The notes: generated by a model from the sequence alone, not told the origin. A stretch of 64,000 nucleotides of DNA from an uncultured Sutterella sp. (GCA_905197905.1 CAJKAP010000002.1:124001-188000), one strand, 5' to 3'; positions 16,979 to 26,057 are shown, numbered from the stretch's first letter. A program made the numbers and translations.

Positions 16979-18541
16979 TTAGTCTTCTTTACGACGGATC
17001 AAGTAGTCAAAGGCCCCCAAGGCAGCTGTCGCCCCTTCACCTAAACCAATCACCACCTGCTTATAGGGGGTGTTGGTGCAGTCGCCAGCAGCGAAAATAC
17101 CTTCAGCAGAGGTAGCACCGTGATCGTCTTTGACGATTTCCCCAAACTTGTTGGTTTCGACAACGTCCTTAATCCAGTCGGTATTCGGTGTCAAACCAAT
17201 CTGGACAAAGCAGCCAGCCACATCAATGGTATGGAGAGTATCGTCCGTCTTATCACGGTAGGTCAGGTGTTCGAGTTTACCGTTGTTACCAGTCAGTTCC
17301 GTGGTACGAGCGTTCAAAAGAATAGTCACATTGTTCAAGGAACGAACCTTTTCTTGCAACACCTCATCAGCCTTTAATTGAGCTGGGCTCTGTAAGAGGG
17401 TAACGTGTTCGCAAATACCAGCCAAGTCGATGGCAGCTTCCACACCAGAATTACCACCGCCAGTCACAGCAACGCGCATGCCTTTGAAGAGAGGACCATC
17501 GCAGTGCGGGCAGTAAGCCACGCCGTGCCCCTTGTATTCTTCTTCACCAGGTACGTTAAGCGTCTTCCACCGAGCTCCAGTAGCGGCAATTAAAGATTTC
17601 GTAGTAAGCGTTGCGCCAGAGGTCAAGGTGACCTGCCAGAGGTTGCCACTGCGTTCAACTTTTTCCACGCGCTGGTTGTTAATCATGTCGACGTCATAGG
17701 ACTGGACATGCAAACCGAAGTTTTTGGCAAGGCCTTCACCAGAAGTAGAAATGATGGAGGTGAAGTTCTGGATATCAGCTGTTTCATTCACCTGACCGCC
17801 TACACGTTCAGCGATCAAACCAGTGTGCAAGCCCTTACGGGCCGAGTAAATGGCAGCGGTACAGCCAGCAGGACCGGCACCGACAACCAAAACATCAAAG
17901 GTTTCTTTTGCCGAGAGTTTTTCAGCCAGTTTCTTGGTGGCGCTACCGTCGGTGTCCAACTTTGTCAAAATGTCGGCTAATTCATTGCGACCAGAGAAGA
18001 AGAGTTCTCCGTTCAAATAAACGGTAGGCACCGCCATAACCTTACGATCATTCACTTCGTCCTGATAGATAGAACCATCAATGTTCGTTACACGAACTTG
18101 TGGGTTCACAGCGGCCATCAAATTCAAAGCCTGTACAACATCAGGGCAGTTGTGGCAGGTGAGCGAAAAGTAAACTTCAAAGTTTAACGGGCCAGAGAGC
18201 TGACGAATCTGGTCGAGCTGTTCGGGTGTTGCTTTGGAGGGATACCCGCCAGTCTGAAGGACGGCCAAAACAAAACTCGTGAATTCATGTCCCATCGGAG
18301 TACCAGCAAAGCGAATGCCTGTGTCAGCATCGCTACGCGTAATTTGGAAACTTGGTTTACGCGAATTGGCATCATCTACTTTTTCGTAAGAAAGAAGGGG
18401 GGAAAGAGGGGCTACTTCCGAGAGGAAGGTGTCCATTTCCTTAGCGGCCTGAGAGTCATCAAGGTTAACCTTGAACACGACAGGGTGTTGAAGTTTGGTG
18501 AAATAGGCACGGAGTTGTTCTAATAAACTGGCGTCAATCAT
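16979..18541 (-). CDS. ahpF: Alkyl hydroperoxide reductase subunit F
   Basis: A 520-residue flavoprotein disulfide reductase (521 in E. coli). The N-terminal tandem thioredoxin-like domain has the redox pair in TCHNCPDVVQALN; the FAD-binding motif is VLVVGAGPAGCTAAIYSARKG; the thioredoxin-reductase-type active site is YCPHCDGPLFKG. It passes electrons from NADH to AhpC. ATG 18541 aligns with the E. coli start; the frame is open a further 27 codons upstream. It follows ahpC with a hairpin between them. Confidence 0.95.
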   Translation of the reverse strand: MIDASLLEQLRAYFTKLQHPVVFKVNLDDSQAAKEMDTFLSEVAPLSPLLSYEKVDDANSRKPSFQITRSDADTGIRFAGTPMGHEFTSFVLAVLQTGGYPSKATPEQLDQIRQLSGPLNFEVYFSLTCHNCPDVVQALNLMAAVNPQVRVTNIDGSIYQDEVNDRKVMAVPTVYLNGELFFSGRNELADILTKLDTDGSATKKLAEKLSAKETFDVLVVGAGPAGCTAAIYSARKGLHTGLIAERVGGQVNETADIQNFTSIISTSGEGLAKNFGLHVQSYDVDMINNQRVEKVERSGNLWQVTLTSGATLTTKSLIAATGARWKTLNVPGEEEYKGHGVAYCPHCDGPLFKGMRVAVTGGGNSGVEAAIDLAGICEHVTLLQSPAQLKADEVLQEKVRSLNNVTILLNARTTELTGNNGKLEHLTYRDKTDDTLHTIDVAGCFVQIGLTPNTDWIKDVVETNKFGEIVKDDHGATSAEGIFAAGDCTNTPYKQVVIGLGEGATAALGAFDYLIRRKED

Positions 18542-18574
18542 AATATTTTTATATTCCGTCGCAAAAGAAAACAA

Positions 18575-18612
18575 AACCGCAGGTATATCCCTCGTATAGA
18601 TAACCTGCGGTT
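18575..18612 (-). terminator. Attenuator-like hairpin between ahpC and ahpF
   Basis: AACCGCAGGT (18575-18584) and ACCTGCGGTT (18603-18612) form a 10-bp stem followed on the minus strand by TTGTTTTCTTTT. It probably ends part of the ahpC transcripts so that AhpC is made in excess of AhpF. Confidence 0.7.
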
Positions 18613-18643
18613 CTTTAATCACACGCTAGGCGCGCAATCGAAA

Positions 18644-19207
18644 TTAGATCTTGCCAACGAGGTCAAGAGACGGCTTGAGCGTTTCAGCGCCCGGCGTCCA
18701 CTTGGCAGGGCAAACTTGATCTGGATGGGCTGCAACGTACTGAGCGGCCTGCACCTTGCGGAGCAATTCGTGAGCGTCACGACCAATGCCACCGTCATGG
18801 TGTTCCATGATCACGATTTTGCCCTGAGGGTTGATCACGAATGTGCCACGTTCAGCCATACCATCTTCAGCGATGAGCACTTCGAAGTTGCGGCTCAAGA
18901 CATTGGTCGGATCACCGAGCATCGGGAACTGAACCTTACCAACAGCTGGGGAGCTAGCATGCCAAGCCTTGTGGGTGAAGTGGGTGTCGGTAGAAACCGA
19001 GTAGATTTCAACGCCCAACTTCTTGAATTCTTCATACGTTTCAGCAAGGTCTTCCAATTCCGTGGGGCAGACAAACGTGAAGTCAGCAGGATAGAAGAAG
19101 ACGACAGACCAGTGGCCCTTTAAGTCAGCTTCAGTGACGGGAACAAACTTGCCATTGTGGAAAGCTTCAGCCTTGAACGGCTTGATTTCGGTATTAAGTA
19201 AGGACAT
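18644..19207 (-). CDS. ahpC: Alkyl hydroperoxide reductase subunit C (typical 2-Cys peroxiredoxin)
   Basis: A 187-residue peroxiredoxin, the same length as E. coli AhpC. The peroxidatic cysteine is in DFTFVCPTELEDLA (Cys47) and the resolving one in HPDQVCPAKWTPG near the C-terminus. It reduces hydrogen peroxide, organic peroxides and peroxynitrite and is recycled by AhpF. AGGAGC lies 6 bases before the ATG, and a near-consensus promoter lies upstream, in line with high expression. Confidence 0.96.
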   Translation of the reverse strand: MSLLNTEIKPFKAEAFHNGKFVPVTEADLKGHWSVVFFYPADFTFVCPTELEDLAETYEEFKKLGVEIYSVSTDTHFTHKAWHASSPAVGKVQFPMLGDPTNVLSRNFEVLIAEDGMAERGTFVINPQGKIVIMEHHDGGIGRDAHELLRKVQAAQYVAAHPDQVCPAKWTPGAETLKPSLDLVGKI

Positions 19208-19269
19208 CTTATGCTCCTATTGTTTAATGAAGAGAGGCGTGAGCATCTCTCTTTAAATTCGATAAAGCC

Positions 19270-19298
19270 ATACTAGCAAAAAATTATCGATAAGTCAA
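19270..19298 (-). promoter_or_regulatory. Sigma-70-type promoter of ahpC
   Basis: On the minus strand TTGACT (19298-19293) and TAGTAT (19275-19270) are 17 bp apart, about 63-68 bp before the ahpC start. Upstream, ATAG and CTAT tetrads (around 19299-19318) resemble OxyR half-sites but not with the standard spacing. Confidence 0.7.
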
Positions 19299-19396
19299 TA
19301 TAGAAAGAAAAAAACTATCGGTAAATCGCGTAAAAATTTGCTAATGAATTGCTTTTTCCCATTGCGAGAGAGAGGAAAGGAGAATTTTTGGGGACT

Positions 19397-19768
19397 TTAT
19401 CCCTTAAAACGACGCTTGATTTCTTGGCGCAAATTTGGGGCGAGGCGCTCGAGAGCGTCAAGGGTGGTAAAGATAGAAGCTCGACCTCGTTGAGAGAGAT
19501 CACGGAAACGATTTAGTAACTCGTTTTCTTCTTCTATGGGGATATGACGCTCGTTAGTGAGAACGTAAAGAATGTCAAAACCACAAGCGGCGAGACGAGG
19601 CAAATTGTAGATACCAGGGTCCATTGAGCCATCTTCAAAGGCCTCATACATTTCGTTAGGCACGCCAAGTAACTGCGCTATTTGTCGCACAGAGTATCCC
19701 ATACGGGTGCGCTCAGATTGAAGGCGAGCGCCAATTTCTTGACGTTGCTTAGAAGTCGTTGTTGCCAT
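19397..19768 (-). CDS. XRE-family helix-turn-helix regulator
   Basis: A 123-residue protein with a Cro/CI-type HTH at about 10-65 (IGARLQSERTRMGYSVRQIA, LLGVPNEMYEAFEDGSMDP). The C-terminal half (about 80-123) is helical and basic with no recognised domain. The position of PRLAACGFDILYVLT resembles small XRE proteins found in phage and mobile regions, but no phage genes are nearby. It is upstream of ahpC on the same strand, 189 bp away, with a separate ahpC promoter between. Target genes unknown. Confidence 0.8.
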   Translation of the reverse strand: MATTTSKQRQEIGARLQSERTRMGYSVRQIAQLLGVPNEMYEAFEDGSMDPGIYNLPRLAACGFDILYVLTNERHIPIEEENELLNRFRDLSQRGRASIFTTLDALERLAPNLRQEIKRRFKG

Positions 19769-19815
19769 AGTAGTCAGGGTGGTGGTTAAATTTGACTTTT
19801 TGATAATACAAAAAA

Positions 19816-19843
19816 AAGAGGTTCACTGTGAAGAGAACCTCTT
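19816..19843 (-). terminator. Rho-independent terminator of ychF
   Basis: AAGAGGTTC pairs with GAACCTCTT around a 10-base loop; the minus-strand tail is TTTTTTTGTATT. Confidence 0.88.
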
Positions 19844-19871
19844 GCGGGAATTGGAGTTTCTTGTACCAAAA

Positions 19872-20966
19872 TTAAACATTGAAGAGGAAGTTCATCACGT
19901 CCCCGTCTTGTACAATGTAATCTTTACCTTCGGCACGCATCTTGCCAGCTTCCTGGGCTCCCTTCTCACCCTTGTAGGCGATATAGTCATCAAAGCTGAT
20001 CGTCTGGGCGCGAATGAAGCCACGTTCAAAGTCGGTATGAATGACACCAGCTGCTTGAGGAGCCGTGTCGCCTTTGTGGATCGTCCACGCACGGACTTCT
20101 TTCACGCCAGCGGTAAAGTAAGTTTGTAGCCCTAAGAGATCGTAGCCAGCACGAATCACTCGATCCAAGCCAGGTTCCGTCATCCCCATGTCGGTCAAGA
20201 ACATCTCCTTGTCTTCATCGCTCAGGTCAGCGATTTCAGCTTCGGTCTTAGCACACACTGCAACGACAGGGGCGCCTTCGGCCTTAGCATACTCTTGAAC
20301 CTTTTCCAAAAGAGGATTGTCCTGAAACCCGCCATCTTCTACGTTGGCGACATACATTACAGGTTTAGCAGTTAAGAGAAAGAGCTGGCGGATGGTGAGC
20401 TTCTCTTCATCAGAAAGTTCGACGGAGCGAACGGGTTTGCCTTCGTTTAAGGCTGGAAGAATCTTTTCAAGGACTTTAACAAGCTTGAGAGCTTCTCTAT
20501 CCCCACCAGAGCGAGCTTGTTTACTATAGCGAGCTAGGGTTTTTTCTACACTCTGCAAGTCAGCTAAAGCAAGCTCCGTGTTGATCACGGCAATGTCATC
20601 CAAGGGATTAACCTTACCAGCGACGTGAACAATATTGTCATCGTCAAAGCAACGAACAATATGAGCAATAGCATCGCATTCGCGAATATTGGCAAGGAAC
20701 TGATTGCCCAGTCCTTCGCCCTTACTCGCGCCAGCTACCAAACCAGCGATATCCACGAACTCAACCGTTGCTGGAACAATTTTTTGTGGGTTCACGATTT
20801 CTGCTAAAGCAGAAAGACGCGGATCTGGAACTTCAACAATACCCACGTTCGGTTCAATCGTGCAGAAAGGATAGTTTTCCGCTGCAATGCCTGCTTTTGT
20901 TAACGCGTTAAAGATGGTCGACTTACCTACATTTGGCAGACCAACAATGCCACACTTTAAACCCAT
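19872..20966 (-). CDS. ychF: Redox-regulated ATPase YchF (Obg family)
   Basis: A 364-residue P-loop protein (363 in E. coli), starting MGLKCGIVGLPNVGKST. The base-recognition motif is NVED rather than NKxD, explaining why YchF/OLA1 prefers ATP. A coiled segment and C-terminal TGS domain follow, ending YIVQDGDVMNFLFNV. It binds ribosomes and dampens oxidative-stress responses. ATG 20966 fits the family; the longer frame to 20996 does not. It closes the conserved rplY-pth-ychF series. Confidence 0.95.
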   Translation of the reverse strand: MGLKCGIVGLPNVGKSTIFNALTKAGIAAENYPFCTIEPNVGIVEVPDPRLSALAEIVNPQKIVPATVEFVDIAGLVAGASKGEGLGNQFLANIRECDAIAHIVRCFDDDNIVHVAGKVNPLDDIAVINTELALADLQSVEKTLARYSKQARSGGDREALKLVKVLEKILPALNEGKPVRSVELSDEEKLTIRQLFLLTAKPVMYVANVEDGGFQDNPLLEKVQEYAKAEGAPVVAVCAKTEAEIADLSDEDKEMFLTDMGMTEPGLDRVIRAGYDLLGLQTYFTAGVKEVRAWTIHKGDTAPQAAGVIHTDFERGFIRAQTISFDDYIAYKGEKGAQEAGKMRAEGKDYIVQDGDVMNFLFNV

Positions 20967-21068
20967 AGTTCTCGTCTCTAATGAAAAATTAACCACGCCG
21001 GTCTCAGGCCGGTCATTTTGCCTATTTTAATGGAAAGCTTGCAAAAGTTGGCGAAGAACTCCCCTGCG

Positions 21069-21569
21069 TTAAGCTTGTTTCTTCGTTTCAGTAGCTAAAA
21101 AAAGAGCTAAGGCATCGAGCTCGTGCTCATCAAAGAGGGTTACTCCTATTTGTGCCAAAAGCTCCGCAGTGAGTCCTTTCCCAGGGATTAGCTTTCGAGA
21201 AAAAGTCCCGTCGTAGACCTGATGGACACCGCAGGAAGGACTTTTACTTTTAAGAAGTGCTACACGCACTCCTGCATCTTTTACAGCCTGGAGGACAAAG
21301 TGCGCTCCTTTTAGGAAAGCTTCCGTTTGATCTTCACCAGACATTGTTTCAATGCGAGCGTGTCCAAGTAGAACTTTATTTGCTCGTCCACCAATAATTT
21401 CAGCGGGCACACGGGGTGTGGAGAGTTCCCCTAGCGTTTCAGGACATAGTGCCAAGATCTCCGATTCTGGAATGCCGTGCTGAGCAAACCAACTGAGCAA
21501 ATGTGCAGAAGGCTGCCCGTCCCATCGGCAAGCAGAACCTAATAGGCACTGACTCACAAGGATCTTCAT
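21069..21569 (-). CDS. DUF523 protein (TudS-like thiouracil desulfidase family)
   Basis: A 166-residue DUF523 protein. Conserved cysteines appear in VSQCLLGSACRWDG (Cys8, Cys14), LCPET (Cys42) and KSPSCGVHQVYDG (about Cys112). DUF523 includes TudS, which uses three cysteines to hold a 4Fe-4S cluster and removes sulfur from thiouracil; whether this protein does so is unknown. AGAGGT lies 7 bases before the ATG. It sits between pth and ychF, which are usually adjacent, so it appears inserted in that series. Confidence 0.82.
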   Translation of the reverse strand: MKILVSQCLLGSACRWDGQPSAHLLSWFAQHGIPESEILALCPETLGELSTPRVPAEIIGGRANKVLLGHARIETMSGEDQTEAFLKGAHFVLQAVKDAGVRVALLKSKSPSCGVHQVYDGTFSRKLIPGKGLTAELLAQIGVTLFDEHELDALALFLATETKKQA

Positions 21570-21596
21570 AGTGATACCTCTTTCTGTGAGAGATAA

Positions 21597-22238
21597 TTAT
21601 TTTTCCGTTTTTTCAGTCTCGATGGTAACCGTTTTTTTAGGGGCTCCATACTTAGAAATAGCACGGATGAAGCGGTCTCTATCCCCACCGATGAGGAAAG
21701 AGAGACTCTTTAAACTAGCCTCGATGCACTCTTCAATTCCCTTCATGTGTTCTGGGGAAGGGGCCGAGAGCACAAAGTCTGCAACCTGCTGAGCCATACC
21801 AAGGCTACGAGGATGCCCAATCCCCAAGCGCAGACGCCAGAAGTTTGGTGTGGAGAGTTTGGCACTGATGTCTTTGAGACCATTGTGACCAGCGTTACCA
21901 CCACCATTCTTAAATTTCATGCATCCAGGCATCAGGTCGAGGTCGTCGTGGACGACCAGAATATTGTCCGGCAGGATTTTGTAGTAGAGGGCCAGCGCGG
22001 CAACAGCATTTCCCGAAAGATTCATGAAGGTAGAGGGCTTTAACAACCAGACTTCGTGATCATCGAAGCGCACGCGAGTAACCTCTCCATGAAATTTTTT
22101 TTCTTCGTGGAAAAAACTTCCTTTGGCGCGAGCCAACTCATCCACAAACCAAAAACCAGCGTTGTGGCGCGTATTGACATACTGCGCCCCAACGTTACCT
22201 AAACCAACAATCAACTGAATATCAGATGTGTTTGGCAT
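21597..22238 (-). CDS. pth: Peptidyl-tRNA hydrolase
   Basis: A 213-residue enzyme (194 in E. coli) with a charged C-terminal extension. It has LIVGLGNVGAQYVNTRHNAG with the catalytic His, KPSTFMNLSGNAV and DDLDLMPGCMKFKNGGGNAGHNG. It frees tRNA from prematurely released peptidyl-tRNA. ATG 22238 is preferred because GAGG lies 6 bases upstream; ATG 22250 has no such site. Confidence 0.95.
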   Translation of the reverse strand: MPNTSDIQLIVGLGNVGAQYVNTRHNAGFWFVDELARAKGSFFHEEKKFHGEVTRVRFDDHEVWLLKPSTFMNLSGNAVAALALYYKILPDNILVVHDDLDLMPGCMKFKNGGGNAGHNGLKDISAKLSTPNFWRLRLGIGHPRSLGMAQQVADFVLSAPSPEHMKGIEECIEASLKSLSFLIGGDRDRFIRAISKYGAPKKTVTIETEKTEK

Positions 22239-22261
22239 GGGAATCCTCATAAATCTTTTGA

Positions 22262-24043
22262 TTAACGACGTGGACGGCGAGTGTCAGGGCGAGGTTCGCG
22301 GTAGAAATCGCGGTGCGAGCGAGCTCCGTGATACTGACGATCCTGCTGATGGCGATTGTCTCGATTAAAACGATCAGAGCGTTCCTCGCGAGCACCATCA
22401 AACTTCACTGTAGCAGGCCGCCCTTTGAAGCGGATTCCCTGCATGGCGTTGACGATTTTATCCGCTTGGACGCTATCGACTTCTACAATGCTGAAACGTT
22501 CAGAGATATCAATTGCCCCAATGAACTTGGCTGGGACATTGGCCTCATTGGCAATTGCGCCGACCAAGTCGCCTGGACGGATATTCACATCACGACCCGC
22601 ACCGATGAAGATGCGCGTCATACCTTCTTCTGGTTCACTATTGCGCATGCGACGTTGGCGATTTCCTCGCTCGCCACGATTATTTTGGTTGCGACGAGGG
22701 CGTTCAAAGGGTGAATAAGCCGGAATATCGGTGTCATCGTCGTTTGTGCCTTGTAGGTTCTGGGTAAGAGAAATCGCTGCGGCAGCAACATCAAAAGGAT
22801 CGTGATCTTCGCAAAGCTCCTCCACGACCACTTTAAATCGTTCCAAATCTTCATTATCAAGTACTTCAACGAGAGAGTCACGCAAAGCTTCTAAGCGTTT
22901 CGCCCGAACATCGGTAACGCTCGGCACGGACTGAATTTCAATACGTGTTTTCGTCAGACCCTCAATCGCACGCAGATGGCGGTGTTCTCTCGGTTCAAGA
23001 ATGCTAATTGCGGTACCTGTACGACCTGCGCGACCTGTACGACCAATACGGTGAATGTAGGTTTCGTAAGAGGCAGGAATGCCAAAGTTGATCACGTGGG
23101 AGAGGTTTTCAAGGTCAATACCACGGGCAGCCACATCTGTAGCCACAATGGTTTCAACCTGACCGGCACGAGCGCGCTTCATGACGCGATCGCGTGTTGG
23201 TTGATCTAAGCCACCGTGCAAGGCTTCTACGCTGTAACCGCGTGCTCGTAGAGCTTCAGTGAGCTCATCAACTTCCATACGAGTGCGGGTAAAGATAATG
23301 GCCAGCTCGGGGGCTTCAATGTCCAAAATGCGACCCAGAGCAGCTGTGCGATAGTTATGCCCCACAATGTAAGCAATCTGAGGAACGCGCGGAGCTTCCC
23401 CTTCAGCAGTGCTTTCACGAGCAATGGTGATGCGAAGAGGATTTTCCAAATGCGTTTCAGCGATTTTGGCAATTTTGGGAGGAAGCGTTGCCGAAAAAAG
23501 TGCCGTTTGAACTTTGCTGGGGAGGGCATCAAAGATCTCATCCAGTTCATCGGCAAACCCCAAGTCCAACATCTCATCGGCCTCATCCAATACGATGGCC
23601 TGAATATTGGTTAGATCTAGTGTGCCACGACCAATATGGTCCAACGCGCGACCAGGAGTCGCCACGACAACATGTGTCCCACGTTTGAGAGCGCGAATCT
23701 GGCGGCTATAGTCCTGTCCACCATAGATAGGGGTGACAAGAAGTCCGGCCGCTTTGCCGTAGCTATGGAAAGCCTCGCTTACCTGTAAGCAGAGTTCGCG
23801 AGTTGGAGTGAGCACCAGAATAAGTGGTTTATCAGCTTCGGTATTGAGCGCGTAACGCTCAATTAAAGGCAGAGCAAATGCCGCTGTTTTACCTGTACCA
23901 GTTGCCGCTTTTCCAAGCACATCGCGCCCAGATAAGATTGCTGGAATAGCTTCGTTTTGGATAGGCGTAGGTTCTTCAAACCCCAAAGTGGTTAAAGAAT
24001 TTGTAATAGAGGGCGAAAGGCCCAAATCGGAAAATGTTGTCAT
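22262..24043 (-). CDS. deaD: DEAD-box RNA helicase DeaD/CsdA
   Basis: A 593-residue helicase. The Q motif (TTLGFEEPTPIQ), Walker A (AATGTGKTAAFALP), DEAD box (VLDEADEML), SAT and HRIGRTGRAGRTG motifs give a full two-domain core (about 1-370). The C-terminus has a dimer/linker region, a DbpA-type RNA-binding domain (about 470-545) and a basic Arg/Asn/Gln-rich tail. Such enzymes unwind RNA in cold-stressed ribosome assembly and mRNA decay. ATG 24043 has GGA 6 bases upstream; a TTG at 24061 is less likely. It interrupts the usual rplY-pth adjacency. Confidence 0.93.
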   Translation of the reverse strand: MTTFSDLGLSPSITNSLTTLGFEEPTPIQNEAIPAILSGRDVLGKAATGTGKTAAFALPLIERYALNTEADKPLILVLTPTRELCLQVSEAFHSYGKAAGLLVTPIYGGQDYSRQIRALKRGTHVVVATPGRALDHIGRGTLDLTNIQAIVLDEADEMLDLGFADELDEIFDALPSKVQTALFSATLPPKIAKIAETHLENPLRITIARESTAEGEAPRVPQIAYIVGHNYRTAALGRILDIEAPELAIIFTRTRMEVDELTEALRARGYSVEALHGGLDQPTRDRVMKRARAGQVETIVATDVAARGIDLENLSHVINFGIPASYETYIHRIGRTGRAGRTGTAISILEPREHRHLRAIEGLTKTRIEIQSVPSVTDVRAKRLEALRDSLVEVLDNEDLERFKVVVEELCEDHDPFDVAAAAISLTQNLQGTNDDDTDIPAYSPFERPRRNQNNRGERGNRQRRMRNSEPEEGMTRIFIGAGRDVNIRPGDLVGAIANEANVPAKFIGAIDISERFSIVEVDSVQADKIVNAMQGIRFKGRPATVKFDGAREERSDRFNRDNRHQQDRQYHGARSHRDFYREPRPDTRRPRR

Positions 24044-24074
24044 AGTGTTCCAATGCGCCAAAATGCGCAGATAG

Positions 24075-24091
24075 TGGGGCTACTCGCCCCA
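24075..24091 (-). promoter_or_regulatory. Hairpin in the deaD leader
   Basis: TGGGGC and GCCCCA form a 6-bp GC-rich stem around 5 bases, 32-48 bases before the deaD start, within a leader of up to about 175 bases. Cold-shock helicase mRNAs often have long structured leaders; a role here is inference. Confidence 0.35.
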
Positions 24092-24225
24092 GACACACAG
24101 CAAACAAAACCACAACGGGAAGGGGCAAACAGCAGACTTAAAAGACGAAAGTCTCAAATTTAGGACGGAAACGATCGAAAAAAGAAGGTTGAAAGGGCAA
24201 TTTGCTAGAGTTTTCAACCAAAAAA

Positions 24226-24255
24226 GACCCGCAGGGAGAGGACTCCCGGCGGGTC
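24226..24255 (-). terminator. Rho-independent terminator of rplY
   Basis: GACCCGC and GCGGGTC, plus an inner GGGAG/CTCCC, make a strong GC stem; the minus-strand tail is TTTTTTGG. Confidence 0.9.
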
Positions 24256-24297
24256 CGTAAGGCACCTAGCTTTAAGAGAAGCTAGAAGCTACCTTAA

Positions 24298-24939
24298 TTA
24301 GGCAGCAGGAGTCTGGGCGGCGTCAGCAGCAGGAGCAGTAGCTTCAGCATCTGCTTCCGGAGCGGCTGTCACGGTTTCTTCAGCCACGGTCACCACGGAG
24401 GCGATCACGGTGTCAAGACCAAACTTGTTGGAGACTTCAACACCTTCCGGCAACTGGAGCATGGAAGCGTGGAAGGTCGTGCCGGTGGCCATCTGAGAGA
24501 GGTCAACAGCAACGAATTCTGGCAATTGGCGAGGCAAGCAGGTCACTTCAACGAAAGAAATCGTGTGGGACACGAGAGCCTTGTCGATCTTAACGGCAGG
24601 GCTGTCTTCTTCACCGTGGAAGTGGAGAGGTACGCGCATCGTAACCTTTTCGTTCGGGTCGATACGTTGGAAGTCGATATGCATAACCTGCGGCTTGTAG
24701 GGGTGCATCTGGAAGGCACGAAGCACAACCAATTGTTCCTTACCGTCAAGTTCCATCGTCAAAATTGAGGCATGGAACTTTTCTTTCTTCAATGCGTAGA
24801 AGATAGGGTTATGTTCGAGCTCAATAGGCGTAGCGGGGATGTTGCCGCCGTAAATAATACCAGGCAACTTATCCGCGCGACGAAGGCGGCGGCTCGCACC
24901 CGTACCTTGCGTGTTACGCGTGGTGGCGATGACTTTCAT
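24298..24939 (-). CDS. rplY: 50S ribosomal protein L25/general stress protein Ctc
   Basis: A 213-residue two-domain L25 of the Ctc type. The N-terminal 5S-rRNA-binding domain starts MKVIATTRNTQGTGASRRLR and has LPGIIYGGN; the C-terminal TL5 domain ends in an Ala/Glu-rich tail. It binds 5S rRNA in the large subunit. AGGAG lies 8 bases before ATG 24939. Between prs and pth it keeps the conserved betaproteobacterial order. Confidence 0.95.
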   Translation of the reverse strand: MKVIATTRNTQGTGASRRLRRADKLPGIIYGGNIPATPIELEHNPIFYALKKEKFHASILTMELDGKEQLVVLRAFQMHPYKPQVMHIDFQRIDPNEKVTMRVPLHFHGEEDSPAVKIDKALVSHTISFVEVTCLPRQLPEFVAVDLSQMATGTTFHASMLQLPEGVEVSNKFGLDTVIASVVTVAEETVTAAPEADAEATAPAADAAQTPAA

Positions 24940-25010
24940 TGGATTACTCCTAAAAATAAAAAATGGTCCCCACAATCGCGACCAACTGCGGGGGCGTTGG
25001 AAAAAATGTT

Positions 25011-25970
25011 TTAAACAGCAAAAAGGCTGCTCACCGAAGCTTCACGGGCAATACGCGAAAGCGTTTCACCAATGATCGCAGCGGTACTGATCTGACGAAT
25101 CTTGGGGCAAGCTGCAGCAGCTTCGCTCAGCGGAATCGTATCCGTTACCACGAGTTCATCAAGAGCAGAGTTGCTGATGCGTTCGACAGCGGCGCCAGAG
25201 AGCACTGGGTGCGTGATATAAGCAACCACACGAGTTGCTCCGCGTTCTTTCAAAGCACCAGCGGCGTTGCAAAGCGTACCCGCTGTATCGACGATGTCGT
25301 CGGTAATGACGCAGGTGCGATCCTTCACTTCACCAATAATATTCATAATTTCGGCCACGTTGGCACGGGGGCGACGCTTATCGATAATCGCCAAATCCAC
25401 TTCAAGGGCTTTAGCCATAGCACGAGCGCGAACCACTCCGCCGACGTCAGGCGAGACAACCATAAGGTTGTCGTAATGGCGTTCCACAAGGTCATTCAAA
25501 AGAATCGGAGTAGCAAAAATATTGTCTACTGGGATATCAAAGAAGCCTTGAATCTGGTCAGCGTGCAAGTCCATCGTGAGCACGTGATCAACACCAACAG
25601 ACTGAAGCATGTTGGCAACCACCTTGGCGGAAATAGCTACACGGTTAGAACGTGGGCGACGGTCTTGACGAGCGTAGCCGAAGTAAGGAATAGCCGCAGT
25701 AATGCGACGAGCAGAGGCACGCTTCAAAGCGTCGGCCATCAACATCAATTCCATAAGGTTGTCGTTCGTTGGTGCGCAGGTCGGCTGAAGAATGAAAACG
25801 TCCTTACCGCGGACATTATCCAGCAGTTGGACCATAACTTCGCCGTCGCTGAAACGATTCACCGTGGCAGAACCAAGGGGGATATTGAGATATTTAGTGA
25901 CAGCTTGAGCAAGGGCAGGGTTAGCATTGCCCGAGAAAACCATCATACTTTCTGGCACCATGGGATCCAT
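25011..25970 (-). CDS. prs: Ribose-phosphate pyrophosphokinase
   Basis: A 319-residue PRPP synthase (315 in E. coli). Recognisable are FSDGEVMVQLLDNVRG, YARQDRRPRS (ATP-binding loop), MDLHADQIQGFFDIPVDN and the PRPP-binding motif CVITDDIVDTAGT. It makes PRPP from ribose 5-phosphate and ATP for nucleotide, histidine and tryptophan synthesis. ATG 25970 is taken; ATG 25961 and 25946 are alternatives. It lies after tRNA-Gln with a terminator-like hairpin between. Confidence 0.95.
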   Translation of the reverse strand: MDPMVPESMMVFSGNANPALAQAVTKYLNIPLGSATVNRFSDGEVMVQLLDNVRGKDVFILQPTCAPTNDNLMELMLMADALKRASARRITAAIPYFGYARQDRRPRSNRVAISAKVVANMLQSVGVDHVLTMDLHADQIQGFFDIPVDNIFATPILLNDLVERHYDNLMVVSPDVGGVVRARAMAKALEVDLAIIDKRRPRANVAEIMNIIGEVKDRTCVITDDIVDTAGTLCNAAGALKERGATRVVAYITHPVLSGAAVERISNSALDELVVTDTIPLSEAAAACPKIRQISTAAIIGETLSRIAREASVSSLFAV

Positions 25971-26057
25971 GATTAGAGCTCTATAACATAGGGGCGCTAG
26001 GCGTCCGCGGTTGACAGACAAACAACACAATTAAAAAAGTGCTGCTAAAAACAAAAA

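Noticed and set aside
19293..19320. OxyR site before ahpC.
   Set aside because: ATAG and CTAT tetrads are present but not spaced as in the OxyR consensus, so it is mentioned only as a possibility.
24963..25976. A 337-codon open frame on the plus strand opposite prs.
   Set aside because: It is antisense to a clearly real gene, has a low-complexity His/Asn-rich translation and no ribosome-binding site; typical shadow.
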